A DNA stretch of 37,129 nt, from positions 1 through 37,129 of the forward strand of contig JASMFX010000087.1 in assembly GCA_030751555.1 (NCBI GenBank), given 5' to 3'. Under the pieces are notes generated by a model. That model was not told the origin of the DNA. It did no database searches and was given only the letters and a program-made list of their open reading frames with translations. The DNA comes from Candidatus Woesearchaeota archaeon. Lineage in GTDB: Archaea > Nanoarchaeota > Nanoarchaeia > Woesearchaeales > CALCXY01. This document shows positions 8,353 to 14,907 of this stretch, piece by piece (the first letter of the stretch is position 1; each line of letters opens with the position of its first letter). The position numbers and the translations under genes are program-made.

Positions 8353-8412
8353 TATATCACCATTAACTAAGAAGTAAGGTTTGTTTTTTAAAAGTTTGCA
8401 TTAGAATAATTA

Positions 8413-8428
8413 GAAAAAAATAAAAAAT
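8413..8428 (-). terminator. T-tract ending the MGDGCC mini-transcript
   Basis: On the minus strand two T runs (T6 and T7, split by one A) begin 19 bases after the stop codon of the six-codon ORF. Archaeal RNA polymerase terminates at such T-rich tracts without needing a hairpin, so this probably ends a very short transcript. Confidence 0.55.
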
Positions 8429-8446
8429 TGGTTTAATTTGTTTAGT

Positions 8447-8467
8447 TTAGCAACATCCGTCTCCCAT
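8447..8467 (-). CDS. Six-codon mini-ORF MGDGCC with its own promoter and SD
   Basis: Reading minus from 8467 gives ATG GGA GAC GGA TGT TGC TAA. A perfect SD (AGGAGGT, 8474-8480) sits six bases before the ATG. A TATA box TTTTTATAT preceded by AAACC (8511-8523) would start the RNA near 8489, giving a leader of about 22 bases. A T-tract follows the stop. It thus has the full set of signals of a gene around a hexapeptide ending in two cysteines. It could be a translated regulatory minicistron (ribosome stalling at Cys codons), a thiol or metal-binding peptide, or the translated face of a small RNA. It lies between the histidine kinase gene and the PC4-like gene. Compare the Cys-Cys-Cys mini-ORF at 14759-14791. 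Confidence 0.5.
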   Translation of the reverse strand: MGDGCC

Positions 8468-8510
8468 TTTGGTACCTCCTAAGCTTATGTTACAGTATGT
8501 ACCACTGCCC

Positions 8511-8523
8511 ATATAAAAAGGTT
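8511..8523 (-). promoter_or_regulatory. BRE/TATA promoter of the MGDGCC mini-ORF
   Basis: On the minus strand AAACC is followed by TTTTTATAT, just after the histidine kinase stop codon at 8544. The spacing predicts transcription from about 8489, upstream of the SD at 8474-8480. Confidence 0.55.
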
Positions 8524-8543
8524 TGCACTTTAAGTTATAGGAG

Positions 8544-10028
8544 CTATTGGTTCTTAGGGATTACTATGGTAAATGTGGTTCCTTTCCCAACTTCAGAGGT
8601 TACTTTGATGTCTCCTTTGTGCAGCTTTACTATTTCGTAAGCTATTGTTAATCCTAGGCCAGTACCCCCTTCTTTTCTTGTCACATGGTGTTCTACCTGG
8701 TAGAATTTGTCAAATATCTTGTTTAATTGGTCTTTTGGTATGCCTGCTCCTGTGTCTGCAACCCCGAGTTCCCATGAATCGTTGATAGAGTTTATTGAGA
8801 ATGTTATTTTTCCCCCTTTTTCTGTATATTTTATTGCATTTGATAAGAGGTTTATTAGAACTTGCTTGAACTTTTCAGAATCTACATTAACTTTTAGGTC
8901 TTTAGGTATTTCATTCTTTATTTTTATTCCTTTTTGGTCTGCTAATGGGATTGAGGAGTTATTGTTGCAGAAATCGTAGATATTGAATCTGCTTATGTTT
9001 AGTTTTATTTTTTTATCTTCTAATTTTGAAAGATCTAGGATGTCATTGATAAGGTAGGATAGCCTTTTTGTTTCTCCTTTTATTATGCCGAGTGATTCTT
9101 TTTGTTTCTGATTTACTTTTCCTAGTTTATCGTCTTTTAATAGGGAACTGTAAAGGTTTATTGAAGTTAGAGGTGTTCTTAGTTCATGGGATATTGTGGA
9201 TACGAATTTATCCTTCATCATACTTAGTTCTTTTTCTTGTTTGTACTTTTGTTCTGAGATTTTTAGTTTCTTTCTTAGGAATGCTTTGTCTACAAGTTTT
9301 AAGTAAATGACTCTAGTGAGCATTAGGACTGCTAAGAGTGGGAATGGATGTTCTGCAACAAATAATTTAATGTTATTTCCGTTGTAGAAGAGGATGTTGA
9401 TTAATCTTAAAAATGGTGTTGTAAAGTAAAATATGAAAGCTAAGATTAATGAATATCTATAACGATATTTTACTTCAGTGTTTGTTGATAAAGTATTTAT
9501 TGCGTAAAGGAGCAGAAGTATTTTGATAAATGTGAATAGGAGTCCGGAGATTGAATTTGTTATTATTGCATTGTTGTTTAGGAAGATGAGTACTTCTGCG
9601 ATTAAAAATATTTGAAACAGGAAGTAGAGGATTAATGAAGGAGTTATTTGGAAGATAATCTGTTTCTTTATTGAGATTCCTTTTTTGACTAGGATGGGGA
9701 ATAGGAATGCATTTATCATAAGAACTAAGGCTACTATTTCAAGTACGTGGCCGATAATTGGGAAGTAATATCTATATGTTGTTGGCCCAATTTCCCTGAA
9801 TAAGACTCCGAACAAGATAACAAATTCGACAATTTTTCCAAATGATAATGCTATGAATGCTATGGTTAAGTATTTTAGATCTAGTCTTTGGTCTCTTGTG
9901 TATTCAGAGACAATCATATAAGTTATTAGTAGGAAAAGTATTAACTCAAAACCCGTCTTGATCAATTCTCCTTCGAATGTTCCTAAGATAAAGAAGATTC
10001 TCCTAATGTTATCAATATCAAGAATCAT
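8544..10028 (-). CDS. Membrane sensor histidine kinase
   Basis: A 494-residue kinase with about seven N-terminal transmembrane helices (roughly 10-245) and no extended extracellular sensor domain, then a short linker and a full HisKA/HATPase core. The phospho-accepting H281 lies in STISHELRTPLTSI. The N box is NLLSNAIKY (N393 and N397). The G1 box is DTGAGIP (425-431), the F box FDKFYQVEH, and the G2 box GGTGLGL (454-460). It should autophosphorylate and pass phosphate to the response regulator encoded seven bases upstream. With no loop domain, the signal is probably membrane-borne or intramembrane. Complete two-component pairs are rare in small-genome archaea, so acquisition from bacteria is likely, but this is inference. 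Confidence 0.95.
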   Translation of the reverse strand: MILDIDNIRRIFFILGTFEGELIKTGFELILFLLITYMIVSEYTRDQRLDLKYLTIAFIALSFGKIVEFVILFGVLFREIGPTTYRYYFPIIGHVLEIVALVLMINAFLFPILVKKGISIKKQIIFQITPSLILYFLFQIFLIAEVLIFLNNNAIITNSISGLLFTFIKILLLLYAINTLSTNTEVKYRYRYSLILAFIFYFTTPFLRLINILFYNGNNIKLFVAEHPFPLLAVLMLTRVIYLKLVDKAFLRKKLKISEQKYKQEKELSMMKDKFVSTISHELRTPLTSINLYSSLLKDDKLGKVNQKQKESLGIIKGETKRLSYLINDILDLSKLEDKKIKLNISRFNIYDFCNNNSSIPLADQKGIKIKNEIPKDLKVNVDSEKFKQVLINLLSNAIKYTEKGGKITFSINSINDSWELGVADTGAGIPKDQLNKIFDKFYQVEHHVTRKEGGTGLGLTIAYEIVKLHKGDIKVTSEVGKGTTFTIVIPKNQ

Positions 10029-10035
10029 CTTAGAA

Positions 10036-10401
10036 TTATTTATTTAGCACTTGATTGATAACATGAAGTAGTTCGTCTGCTTCAAACGGTTTCATTATAT
10101 AATCGTCAGCGCCTAAGTCCATTCCATCTGATTCGTCTTTTTCTTGGTTCTTTGCAGTAACCATGACAATCTTAGTATGTTTAATTTCTTCGTCACTTCT
10201 TATACTTTTGCATACTTCCATTCCGCCCATCTTTGGAAGCATTAGGTCTAATACTACTAGGTCTGGCTTTTTTTCTTTTACTGCTTGTAATCCTTCTTCT
10301 CCATCTTTGGCAATATGGACATTGAAGTTTGCTGATAGAATTAGCTCTTGCGCCCTTGCTATGTTTTCATCATCCTCAACTATAACAACACTCTTTTTCA
10401 T
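10036..10401 (-). CDS. Single-domain CheY-like response regulator
   Basis: A 121-residue stand-alone receiver domain: acidic pair D10/D11, phospho-acceptor D52 in VVLDLMLPKMGG, switch T82 and K104 in YIMKPF. All active residues are present. There is no output domain, so signalling must go through protein-protein contact. It is first in an operon with the histidine kinase. The start is well supported by GGGAGG seven bases before the ATG, with a second SD-like GAGGTGAT just upstream, and by TATA TTTATAAA at 10450-10457. Confidence 0.96.
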   Translation of the reverse strand: MKKSVVIVEDDENIARAQELILSANFNVHIAKDGEEGLQAVKEKKPDLVVLDLMLPKMGGMEVCKSIRSDEEIKHTKIVMVTAKNQEKDESDGMDLGADDYIMKPFEADELLHVINQVLNK

Positions 10402-10449
10402 CTTAAAGCCTCCCTATCACCTCAATGAAGAAAAATAAATGGAGATACG

Positions 10450-10457
10450 TTTATAAA
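10450..10457 (-). promoter_or_regulatory. TATA box TTTATAAA of the two-component operon
   Basis: TTTATAAA lies about 50 bases before the response regulator ATG and predicts a leader of about 26 bases holding the two SD-like motifs (plus-strand complement at 10409-10423). The box is nearly symmetrical, so it might also serve rightward transcription into the GC-rich island. Confidence 0.45.
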
Positions 10458-10501
10458 GTTTTTGATAAGTTTTTGTAGGACAACTATTTCTTTTCTTTCT
10501 G

Positions 10502-10618
10502 AACCAATCCTCCAGCCATCCCTGGCAGGAGACGGTTTTGTTTCACAAAACCTACTCGCCACCCCGGATGGGGCATCCCCCGGCTCGTCTCCGCCATGGC
10601 TGGAGTCTCCTGGACACT
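10502..10618. ncRNA. GC-rich structured island, probable non-coding RNA
   Basis: About 110 bases that are visibly GC-rich in very AT-rich surroundings. Plus-strand coordinates show nested pairing. CTCCAGCCAT (10510-10519) pairs with ATGGCTGGAG (10596-10605), 10 perfect bp. GGC (10524-10526) pairs with GCC (10593-10595). GGAGACG (10528-10534) pairs with CGTCTCC (10586-10592). Inside are a hairpin GTTTTGT/ACAAAAC (10535-10551) and a second hairpin CCCC/GGGG at 10562-10573, or alternatively GGATG/CATCC, closed by GCC/GGC. The result is a three-way junction on a stem of about 20 bp. Strand is undecided; on the minus strand a TATA at 10634-10641 would start RNA near 10611, right at the stem. It does not match tRNA, 5S, SRP or RNase P signatures that I know. 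Confidence 0.6.
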
Positions 10619-10633
10619 CATTATCCCAAAACC

Positions 10634-10641
10634 TTTATATA
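10634..10641 (+). promoter_or_regulatory. BRE/TATA promoter of valS
   Basis: AAAACC followed by TTTATATA, centred 26-27 bases before the valS ATG, predicts a leaderless mRNA. The TATA core is partly symmetrical (TATATAAA on the minus strand), so the same site could also drive the structured RNA leftward. Confidence 0.65.
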
Positions 10642-10663
10642 CGGATTCTATTAACTTCTTGTT

Positions 10664-13183
10664 ATGGAATTGCCTAAGAGATATGAAGCAAAGGATGCTG
10701 AGGGGAAATGGCAGAAGTTTTGGGAGAAGGAAGGAATCTATAAGTTTGATCCTGATTCTAAATCTGAGGTTTATTCTATAGATACTCCTCCGCCGACTGT
10801 TTCTGGAAAGATGCATATGGGGCATGCTTTTTCATATTCTCAGCAGGATTTTATCGCTAGATTTCAAAGGATGTTGGGAAAGAATGTTTTTTATCCGTTT
10901 GGAACGGATGATAATGGGCTGCCAACTGAGAGATTGATTGAGAAGACAAAGAAAGTTAAGGCATCTAAGATGGACAGGCAAGAGTTTGTTAAGCTTTGTT
11001 TAGATACTTTAGAGAATGAGTTGAGACCTAAATATATTGAAGATTGGAAACGGATTGGGATGAGTTGTGATTGGGATGTTTTTTACACAACAATCAATAA
11101 GCACTGTCAAAGAATTTCTCAGAGAAGTTTTATTGAGCTTTATGAGGCTGGGAGAATAGAGCACAAGAAATCACCTATTATGATCTGTCCTCAGTGCAGC
11201 ACTGCAATTGCACAGGTTGAGATGAGGGATGAGGAGAAGAAGAGTTCTCTTAATTACATTAAGGCAAAGATGGATGATGGTGAATATATTATTTATGCTA
11301 CTACAAGACCTGAACTAATCCCTGGTTGTGTGAGTGTTTCACTTAACAAAGATGGAATTTATGTTAGGGTTAAGAAAGGGAATGAGGTTTGGGTTATTAG
11401 CAAAGAGGCTTTTGAGAAGTTTCGTGATGAATGGGAGCTTACGCTTATTGATGAGGTAGAGGGTAATTTATTTGTTGGTAAGAAAGTTAAATTGCCAATA
11501 ACTGGTGCTAAGATAACAGTACTTCATGATGAAGAGTCTAAGACAGAGTACGGTTCTGGAATAGTTTATTGGTGTACTTATGGTGGTATGGAATGTATTG
11601 ATTATCTTACTAGACATACAGATATTAAGCCGATACATATCATGGATATTTCTGGAAGATATAATGGAAAAGCTGGGAAGTATGAAGGAATGATGTCTCT
11701 TGAAGCTAGGAAAGCTATTTTAGAGGATTTGGAGAAAGATGGTTCTTTAGTATTTCAAGAGCACTTAAGTCACGCCGTTAATGTTCATGAAAGATGTGGA
11801 ACTGATATTGAGTATGTTGCAACAAAGCAATGGTTTATCAAGTATTTAGATCTGAAGGAGCAGTTTTTGAAGAATGGTGCTGAATTGAATTGGTATCCTA
11901 AACATATGAAACACAGATATGATAATTGGGTTAAGGGGTTAAAATGGGATTGGTGTATATCTCGTCAGAGGTTTTTTGGAGTTCCGTTTCCAGTATGGTA
12001 TTGTAAGGAATGTAAGGAAACTATAATTGCTAATGTTAATAAATTGCCAGTTGATCCTTTGAAGGATAAGCCCACTAGGAAATGTAAGTGTGGAAGTGAT
12101 GAGTTTATTGGAGAGAAGGATATTTTGGATACGTGGGCGACTTCGTCGCTTACTCCACAGCTTGCTACTGAGTTGTTTAAGGGCAAGAAGATTTATGATA
12201 AATTGTTTCCGATGTCGATTAGACCACAGGCGCATGATATTATTACTTTTTGGTTGTTTAATACATTGGTTAAGTCTCAGTTGCACTATGGAAAGAATCC
12301 ATGGAAGGATGTGGTTATATCTGGGCATGCTCTTGACCCTCGTGGAAAGAAGATGAGTAAGAGTAAGGGGAATGTTGTTGAGCCTCAGTTAGTTTTAGAG
12401 AAGTATAGCTCTGATGCTCTGCGTTTTTGGGCAGCTGGCTCTAAGTTAGGGGACGACCTGCCTTACCAAGAGAAGGATTTGGTTACAGGGCAGAAGTTTA
12501 TCACTAAATTGTGGAATGCTTCTAAGTTTACTTTTATGCATTTGGAGGATTATAAAGGTGGTAAGCCTAAGAAGCTAGAGGTTATTGATGAATGGATTCT
12601 GGTAAAGTTGAATGAGATTATTAAGAATTCTACTTTGTCTTTTGAGAAGTATGAATATTCCAGGACTAAATCAGATGTTGAGAATTTCTTTTGGCATACT
12701 TTTTGTGACAATTATTTAGAGATAGTTAAAGATAGGTTGTATAACCCTGATCAACGTGGTAAGAGTGAGCGGTTGAGTGCTCAGTATGGCCTTTACCATG
12801 GTTTGTTGGGAGTTTTGAAGTTGATGGCACCAATAATGCCGCACATAACTGAAGAATTGTATCATGCATTCTTTAAGGTGAAGGAGAAAGCTAAGAGTAT
12901 TCATATTTCTTCATGGCCTTCTGAGGTTGAAGTTGATAAGAAGGTTGAGAAAGTAGGTGATTTGGTTGTTTATGCTGTTTCCAAAGTAAGGCAAGCTAAG
13001 TCTGAGAATAATATGTCTTTGAAGAACCCGATTAAGGGGTTAATTGTTAAGGGGAAGATTTCGAAGAAAGAGTTTGAGTCTATTAAAGATGATTTAGTTG
13101 GTGCAACTAAAGCTGAGAGCGTTAGTTATGAGAAGTTAGCCGATGATTCTAAGATAAATGAAGAAGTCGTTGTTGAGCTTTAG
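10664..13183 (+). CDS. valS: Valyl-tRNA synthetase
   Basis: A class I synthetase that charges tRNA-Val and edits mischarged Thr. The 839-residue protein has the HIGH-type motif HMGH at 51-54 within SGKMHMGHAFSYSQQDF. The CP1 editing domain carries YIIYATTRPELIPGCVSV (about 208-225). KMSKS is at 563-567, and an anticodon-binding helical domain follows. Cysteine pairs at CPQC (about 175) and in a CKEC...CKCGSD ribbon just before the catalytic half suggest the zinc sites of archaeal ValRS. The length and motif order are normal. The start is the leaderless ATG set by the TATA at 10634. The gene runs convergently to cysS, with 12 bases between the stops. Confidence 0.97.
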   Translation: MELPKRYEAKDAEGKWQKFWEKEGIYKFDPDSKSEVYSIDTPPPTVSGKMHMGHAFSYSQQDFIARFQRMLGKNVFYPFGTDDNGLPTERLIEKTKKVKASKMDRQEFVKLCLDTLENELRPKYIEDWKRIGMSCDWDVFYTTINKHCQRISQRSFIELYEAGRIEHKKSPIMICPQCSTAIAQVEMRDEEKKSSLNYIKAKMDDGEYIIYATTRPELIPGCVSVSLNKDGIYVRVKKGNEVWVISKEAFEKFRDEWELTLIDEVEGNLFVGKKVKLPITGAKITVLHDEESKTEYGSGIVYWCTYGGMECIDYLTRHTDIKPIHIMDISGRYNGKAGKYEGMMSLEARKAILEDLEKDGSLVFQEHLSHAVNVHERCGTDIEYVATKQWFIKYLDLKEQFLKNGAELNWYPKHMKHRYDNWVKGLKWDWCISRQRFFGVPFPVWYCKECKETIIANVNKLPVDPLKDKPTRKCKCGSDEFIGEKDILDTWATSSLTPQLATELFKGKKIYDKLFPMSIRPQAHDIITFWLFNTLVKSQLHYGKNPWKDVVISGHALDPRGKKMSKSKGNVVEPQLVLEKYSSDALRFWAAGSKLGDDLPYQEKDLVTGQKFITKLWNASKFTFMHLEDYKGGKPKKLEVIDEWILVKLNEIIKNSTLSFEKYEYSRTKSDVENFFWHTFCDNYLEIVKDRLYNPDQRGKSERLSAQYGLYHGLLGVLKLMAPIMPHITEELYHAFFKVKEKAKSIHISSWPSEVEVDKKVEKVGDLVVYAVSKVRQAKSENNMSLKNPIKGLIVKGKISKKEFESIKDDLVGATKAESVSYEKLADDSKINEEVVVEL

Positions 13184-13195
13184 TCATATCTACAG

Positions 13196-14602
13196 TTAAT
13201 CTATTTTTTTTACCCTAGGCCCATCATCTGAATCTTCGATGATATAGCCTTTTTCTTTTATTTTATCTCTTAGTTCGTCTGCTGTTTTGAAGTCTTTGTT
13301 TTTTCTTGCTGATTCCCTTTTATCTAAGAGGTCTTGGATAGATGAAGAGGTTTTTTCTTCTTTTTTGAAGTTCATCACCCCTAGAACTGAGTCTAGTTCT
13401 TTTAGGAGTTTTATTATAGAATCTGCGTTTTTCTTGCTAATTTTTCTTGTGTCTATTAATTTGTTGATGTCTTTTGTGAAATTGAAGATTACTGCTAAGG
13501 CTTCTGATATACTGAGGTCGTCATCCATCTTTCTTTCAAACTTTGTTTTAGTTTGGTCAATTAATCTTGTGACTGCTGGATTGTCTATTGTTCCTTTTAC
13601 ATTTTTTAGGCTGAATATGAAATTGTTTAACCGTTCGATTGAGTTATGTGCTGATTTTAGTCCTTCGAATGTGAAGTTTAATTGCTGTCGGTAGTTTGTT
13701 GCTAATAGTAGGTATCTAACCGATAATGGGTCAAAGTCTTTTTTTATGACGTCTCTTAATGTGTAGAAGTTTCCTAATGATTTTGACATCTTTTTTCCGT
13801 CAACAATTAGATGTTCGCAGTGAAGCCAATAGTTTACAAACTTTTTTTCGGTGTATGCTTCTGATTGAGTAATCTCGTTTTCATGGTGAGGGAATATTAG
13901 GTCAACTCCACCAGTGTGGATGTCAAATGTAGGTCCTAGGCTGTTCATCGACATTATTGTACATTCAATATGCCAGCCAGGTCTTACTTTTCCCCAGTCC
14001 GAGTCGTAGGAGATATTCCTATTTATTTCGTCTTCTGTTGATTTTTTTAATAATGCGAAATCTCCGGGATGGTCTTTTTCGTATTCGTCTGAATCTACTC
14101 TTGCCCCTGCTTTTTGCTGTGAGAGGTCAACTTTTGATAGTTTCCCGTAGTCTTTGAATTTATTTATTGCAAAGTAAACTGAACCGTTTTTTTCATAAGC
14201 ATAGCCTTTGTCAACTAATGCTTTTGTAACCTTTATCATCCCATCAACGTGATCAGTTGCTTTTGGGAACTTTGTTGCTTCTTTTATGTTTAGAGTAGTT
14301 AGGTCTTTGAAGAAAGCATCAGTAAATTTTTCGGTGAATTCTTTTAGGGAGAGGTTTGCTTCTTTTGAGTCCCTTATTGTCTTATCATCAATGTCTGTTA
14401 TGTTCATGATATGTTTTACTTTGAATCCTTTGAATTCTAGGTATTTTTTTAGAATGTCTACGAATATGTAAGAGCGGAAGTTTCCGATGTGGGCGTAGTC
14501 ATATACAGTTGGACCGCAGGAGTATAATGAAACCTGATTCTTCTTTAGTGGTTTGAAGGAATCTTTTCTTCTCGTTAGTGTGTTGTAAAATTTAAGTGCC
14601 AT
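13196..14602 (-). CDS. cysS: Cysteinyl-tRNA synthetase
   Basis: A class I enzyme that charges tRNA-Cys. The 468-residue protein shows zinc ligand C29 in SLYSCGPTVYDYAHIGN, the HIGH-type HIGN (38-41), WHIECTIMSM and HTGGVDLIFPHHENE zinc/substrate segments, KMSKS in GKKMSKSLGNFYTLRDV (about 271), and a C-terminal helical domain ending GYIIEDSDDGPRVKKID. All catalytic elements are intact. It lies 56 bases downstream of tRNA-Cys on the same strand. A TATA at 14626-14635 would allow separate leaderless transcription, and read-through from the upstream leader and tRNA promoter is also possible. The pairing of enzyme and cognate tRNA is notable, because a Cys-codon mini-ORF precedes both. Confidence 0.97.
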   Translation of the reverse strand: MALKFYNTLTRRKDSFKPLKKNQVSLYSCGPTVYDYAHIGNFRSYIFVDILKKYLEFKGFKVKHIMNITDIDDKTIRDSKEANLSLKEFTEKFTDAFFKDLTTLNIKEATKFPKATDHVDGMIKVTKALVDKGYAYEKNGSVYFAINKFKDYGKLSKVDLSQQKAGARVDSDEYEKDHPGDFALLKKSTEDEINRNISYDSDWGKVRPGWHIECTIMSMNSLGPTFDIHTGGVDLIFPHHENEITQSEAYTEKKFVNYWLHCEHLIVDGKKMSKSLGNFYTLRDVIKKDFDPLSVRYLLLATNYRQQLNFTFEGLKSAHNSIERLNNFIFSLKNVKGTIDNPAVTRLIDQTKTKFERKMDDDLSISEALAVIFNFTKDINKLIDTRKISKKNADSIIKLLKELDSVLGVMNFKKEEKTSSSIQDLLDKRESARKNKDFKTADELRDKIKEKGYIIEDSDDGPRVKKID

Positions 14603-14625
14603 TTTAGTATGTTATTTCTATTATA

Positions 14626-14635
14626 GTTTAAAATA
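14626..14635 (-). promoter_or_regulatory. TATA promoter of cysS
   Basis: On the minus strand AAAACTATTTTAAAC contains TATTTTAAAC centred about 28 bases before the cysS ATG at 14602. This fits leaderless transcription independent of the tRNA-Cys unit. Confidence 0.5.
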
Positions 14636-14658
14636 GTTTTTGTTTTTTAATAAGTAAG

Positions 14659-14733
14659 AGGGAGGATTGGGATTTGAACCCAAAAATAAACGCTCTGCAG
14701 GCGCTCCCCTTAACCAGATTTGGGCATCCTCCC
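14659..14733 (-). tRNA. tRNA-Cys (anticodon GCA)
   Basis: Reading minus from 14733, the acceptor stem is GGGAGGA/TCCTCCC with discriminator U73, the identity base of tRNA-Cys. The D-arm has a 3-bp CCC/GGG stem with GG in the loop. The anticodon stem AGCGC/GCGTT contains one G-U pair and carries loop CTGCAGA with anticodon GCA. A 5-nt variable loop and T-arm TTGGG/CCCAA with loop TTCAAAT follow. It has no intron and no encoded CCA. No convincing TATA lies at the usual distance; the nearest good one is about 85 bases upstream, ahead of the Cys mini-ORF. Confidence 0.96.
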
Positions 14734-14749
14734 GTAAAGGTGAAACTAT

Positions 14750-14758
14750 GAAAAAGAA
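14750..14758 (-). terminator. T-tract directly after the Cys-Cys-Cys mini-ORF
   Basis: TTCTTTTTC on the minus strand abuts the stop codon of the 10-codon ORF and lies 17 bases before tRNA-Cys. Archaeal RNA polymerase can pause or terminate at T-rich tracts, so its placement between leader ORF and tRNA could allow conditional termination. The tract is short, and this is inference. Confidence 0.35.
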
Positions 14759-14791
14759 TTAACAGCAACAAGATTTGAATGTTTGTTTCAT
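14759..14791 (-). CDS. Putative Cys-codon leader peptide MKQTFKSCCC
   Basis: Minus-strand ATG at 14791 opens ten codons ending TGT TGC TGT TAA, that is Cys-Cys-Cys-stop. A strong TATA (CTTTAAATACC, 14813-14823) is centred about 27 bases upstream of this ATG, exactly where it would make the ORF leaderless; many other genes in this window have the same geometry. Downstream on the same strand come a T-tract, tRNA-Cys and cysS. A run of codons for the amino acid handled by the next two genes is the classic layout of an attenuation leader that senses charged tRNA. No such archaeal leader is known to me, so the role is a hypothesis and the ORF is too short to prove by sequence alone. Confidence 0.45.
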   Translation of the reverse strand: MKQTFKSCCC

Positions 14792-14812
14792 AAGGGATAA
14801 TGAATTGATACA

Positions 14813-14823
14813 GGTATTTAAAG
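14813..14823 (-). promoter_or_regulatory. TATA promoter for the Cys mini-ORF / tRNA-Cys unit
   Basis: AGTAAAC followed by TTTAAATACC on the minus strand. The predicted start (about 14792) coincides with the ATG of the mini-ORF. It is the only strong TATA within 100 bases of tRNA-Cys. Confidence 0.55.
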
Positions 14824-14860
14824 TTTACTGATAATGAGGTTAATAATTTAAAACAAAAGC

Positions 14861-14898
14861 TTTTAATATGTTTTAAGGTTACAAATTCTTTCAGGAGG
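14861..14898 (+). promoter_or_regulatory. Promoter and SD of the thi operon
   Basis: TTTTAATATG (14861-14870) is a TATA-like box, and AGGAGG (14893-14898) is a full SD nine bases before the thiM ATG. The predicted leader is only about 20 bases, too short for a TPP riboswitch. Confidence 0.5.
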
Positions 14899-14907
14899 CT
14901 GGTAATA

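Noticed and set aside
10484..10825. Minus-strand ORF of 113 codons across the valS start and the GC-rich island
   Set aside because: It overlaps the valS 5' end and its promoter, has no SD, and its Pro/Gly/Arg-rich middle is what translating a GC-rich structured RNA gives. The pairing pattern is a better explanation.
14834..14907. Possible TPP riboswitch ahead of the thi operon
   Set aside because: The distance from the predicted transcription start to thiM is only about 20 bases, and no THI-box sequence (CTGAGA with its partner) is visible. A five-codon ORF starting at the ATG at 14834 has no SD and no meaningful codon content.
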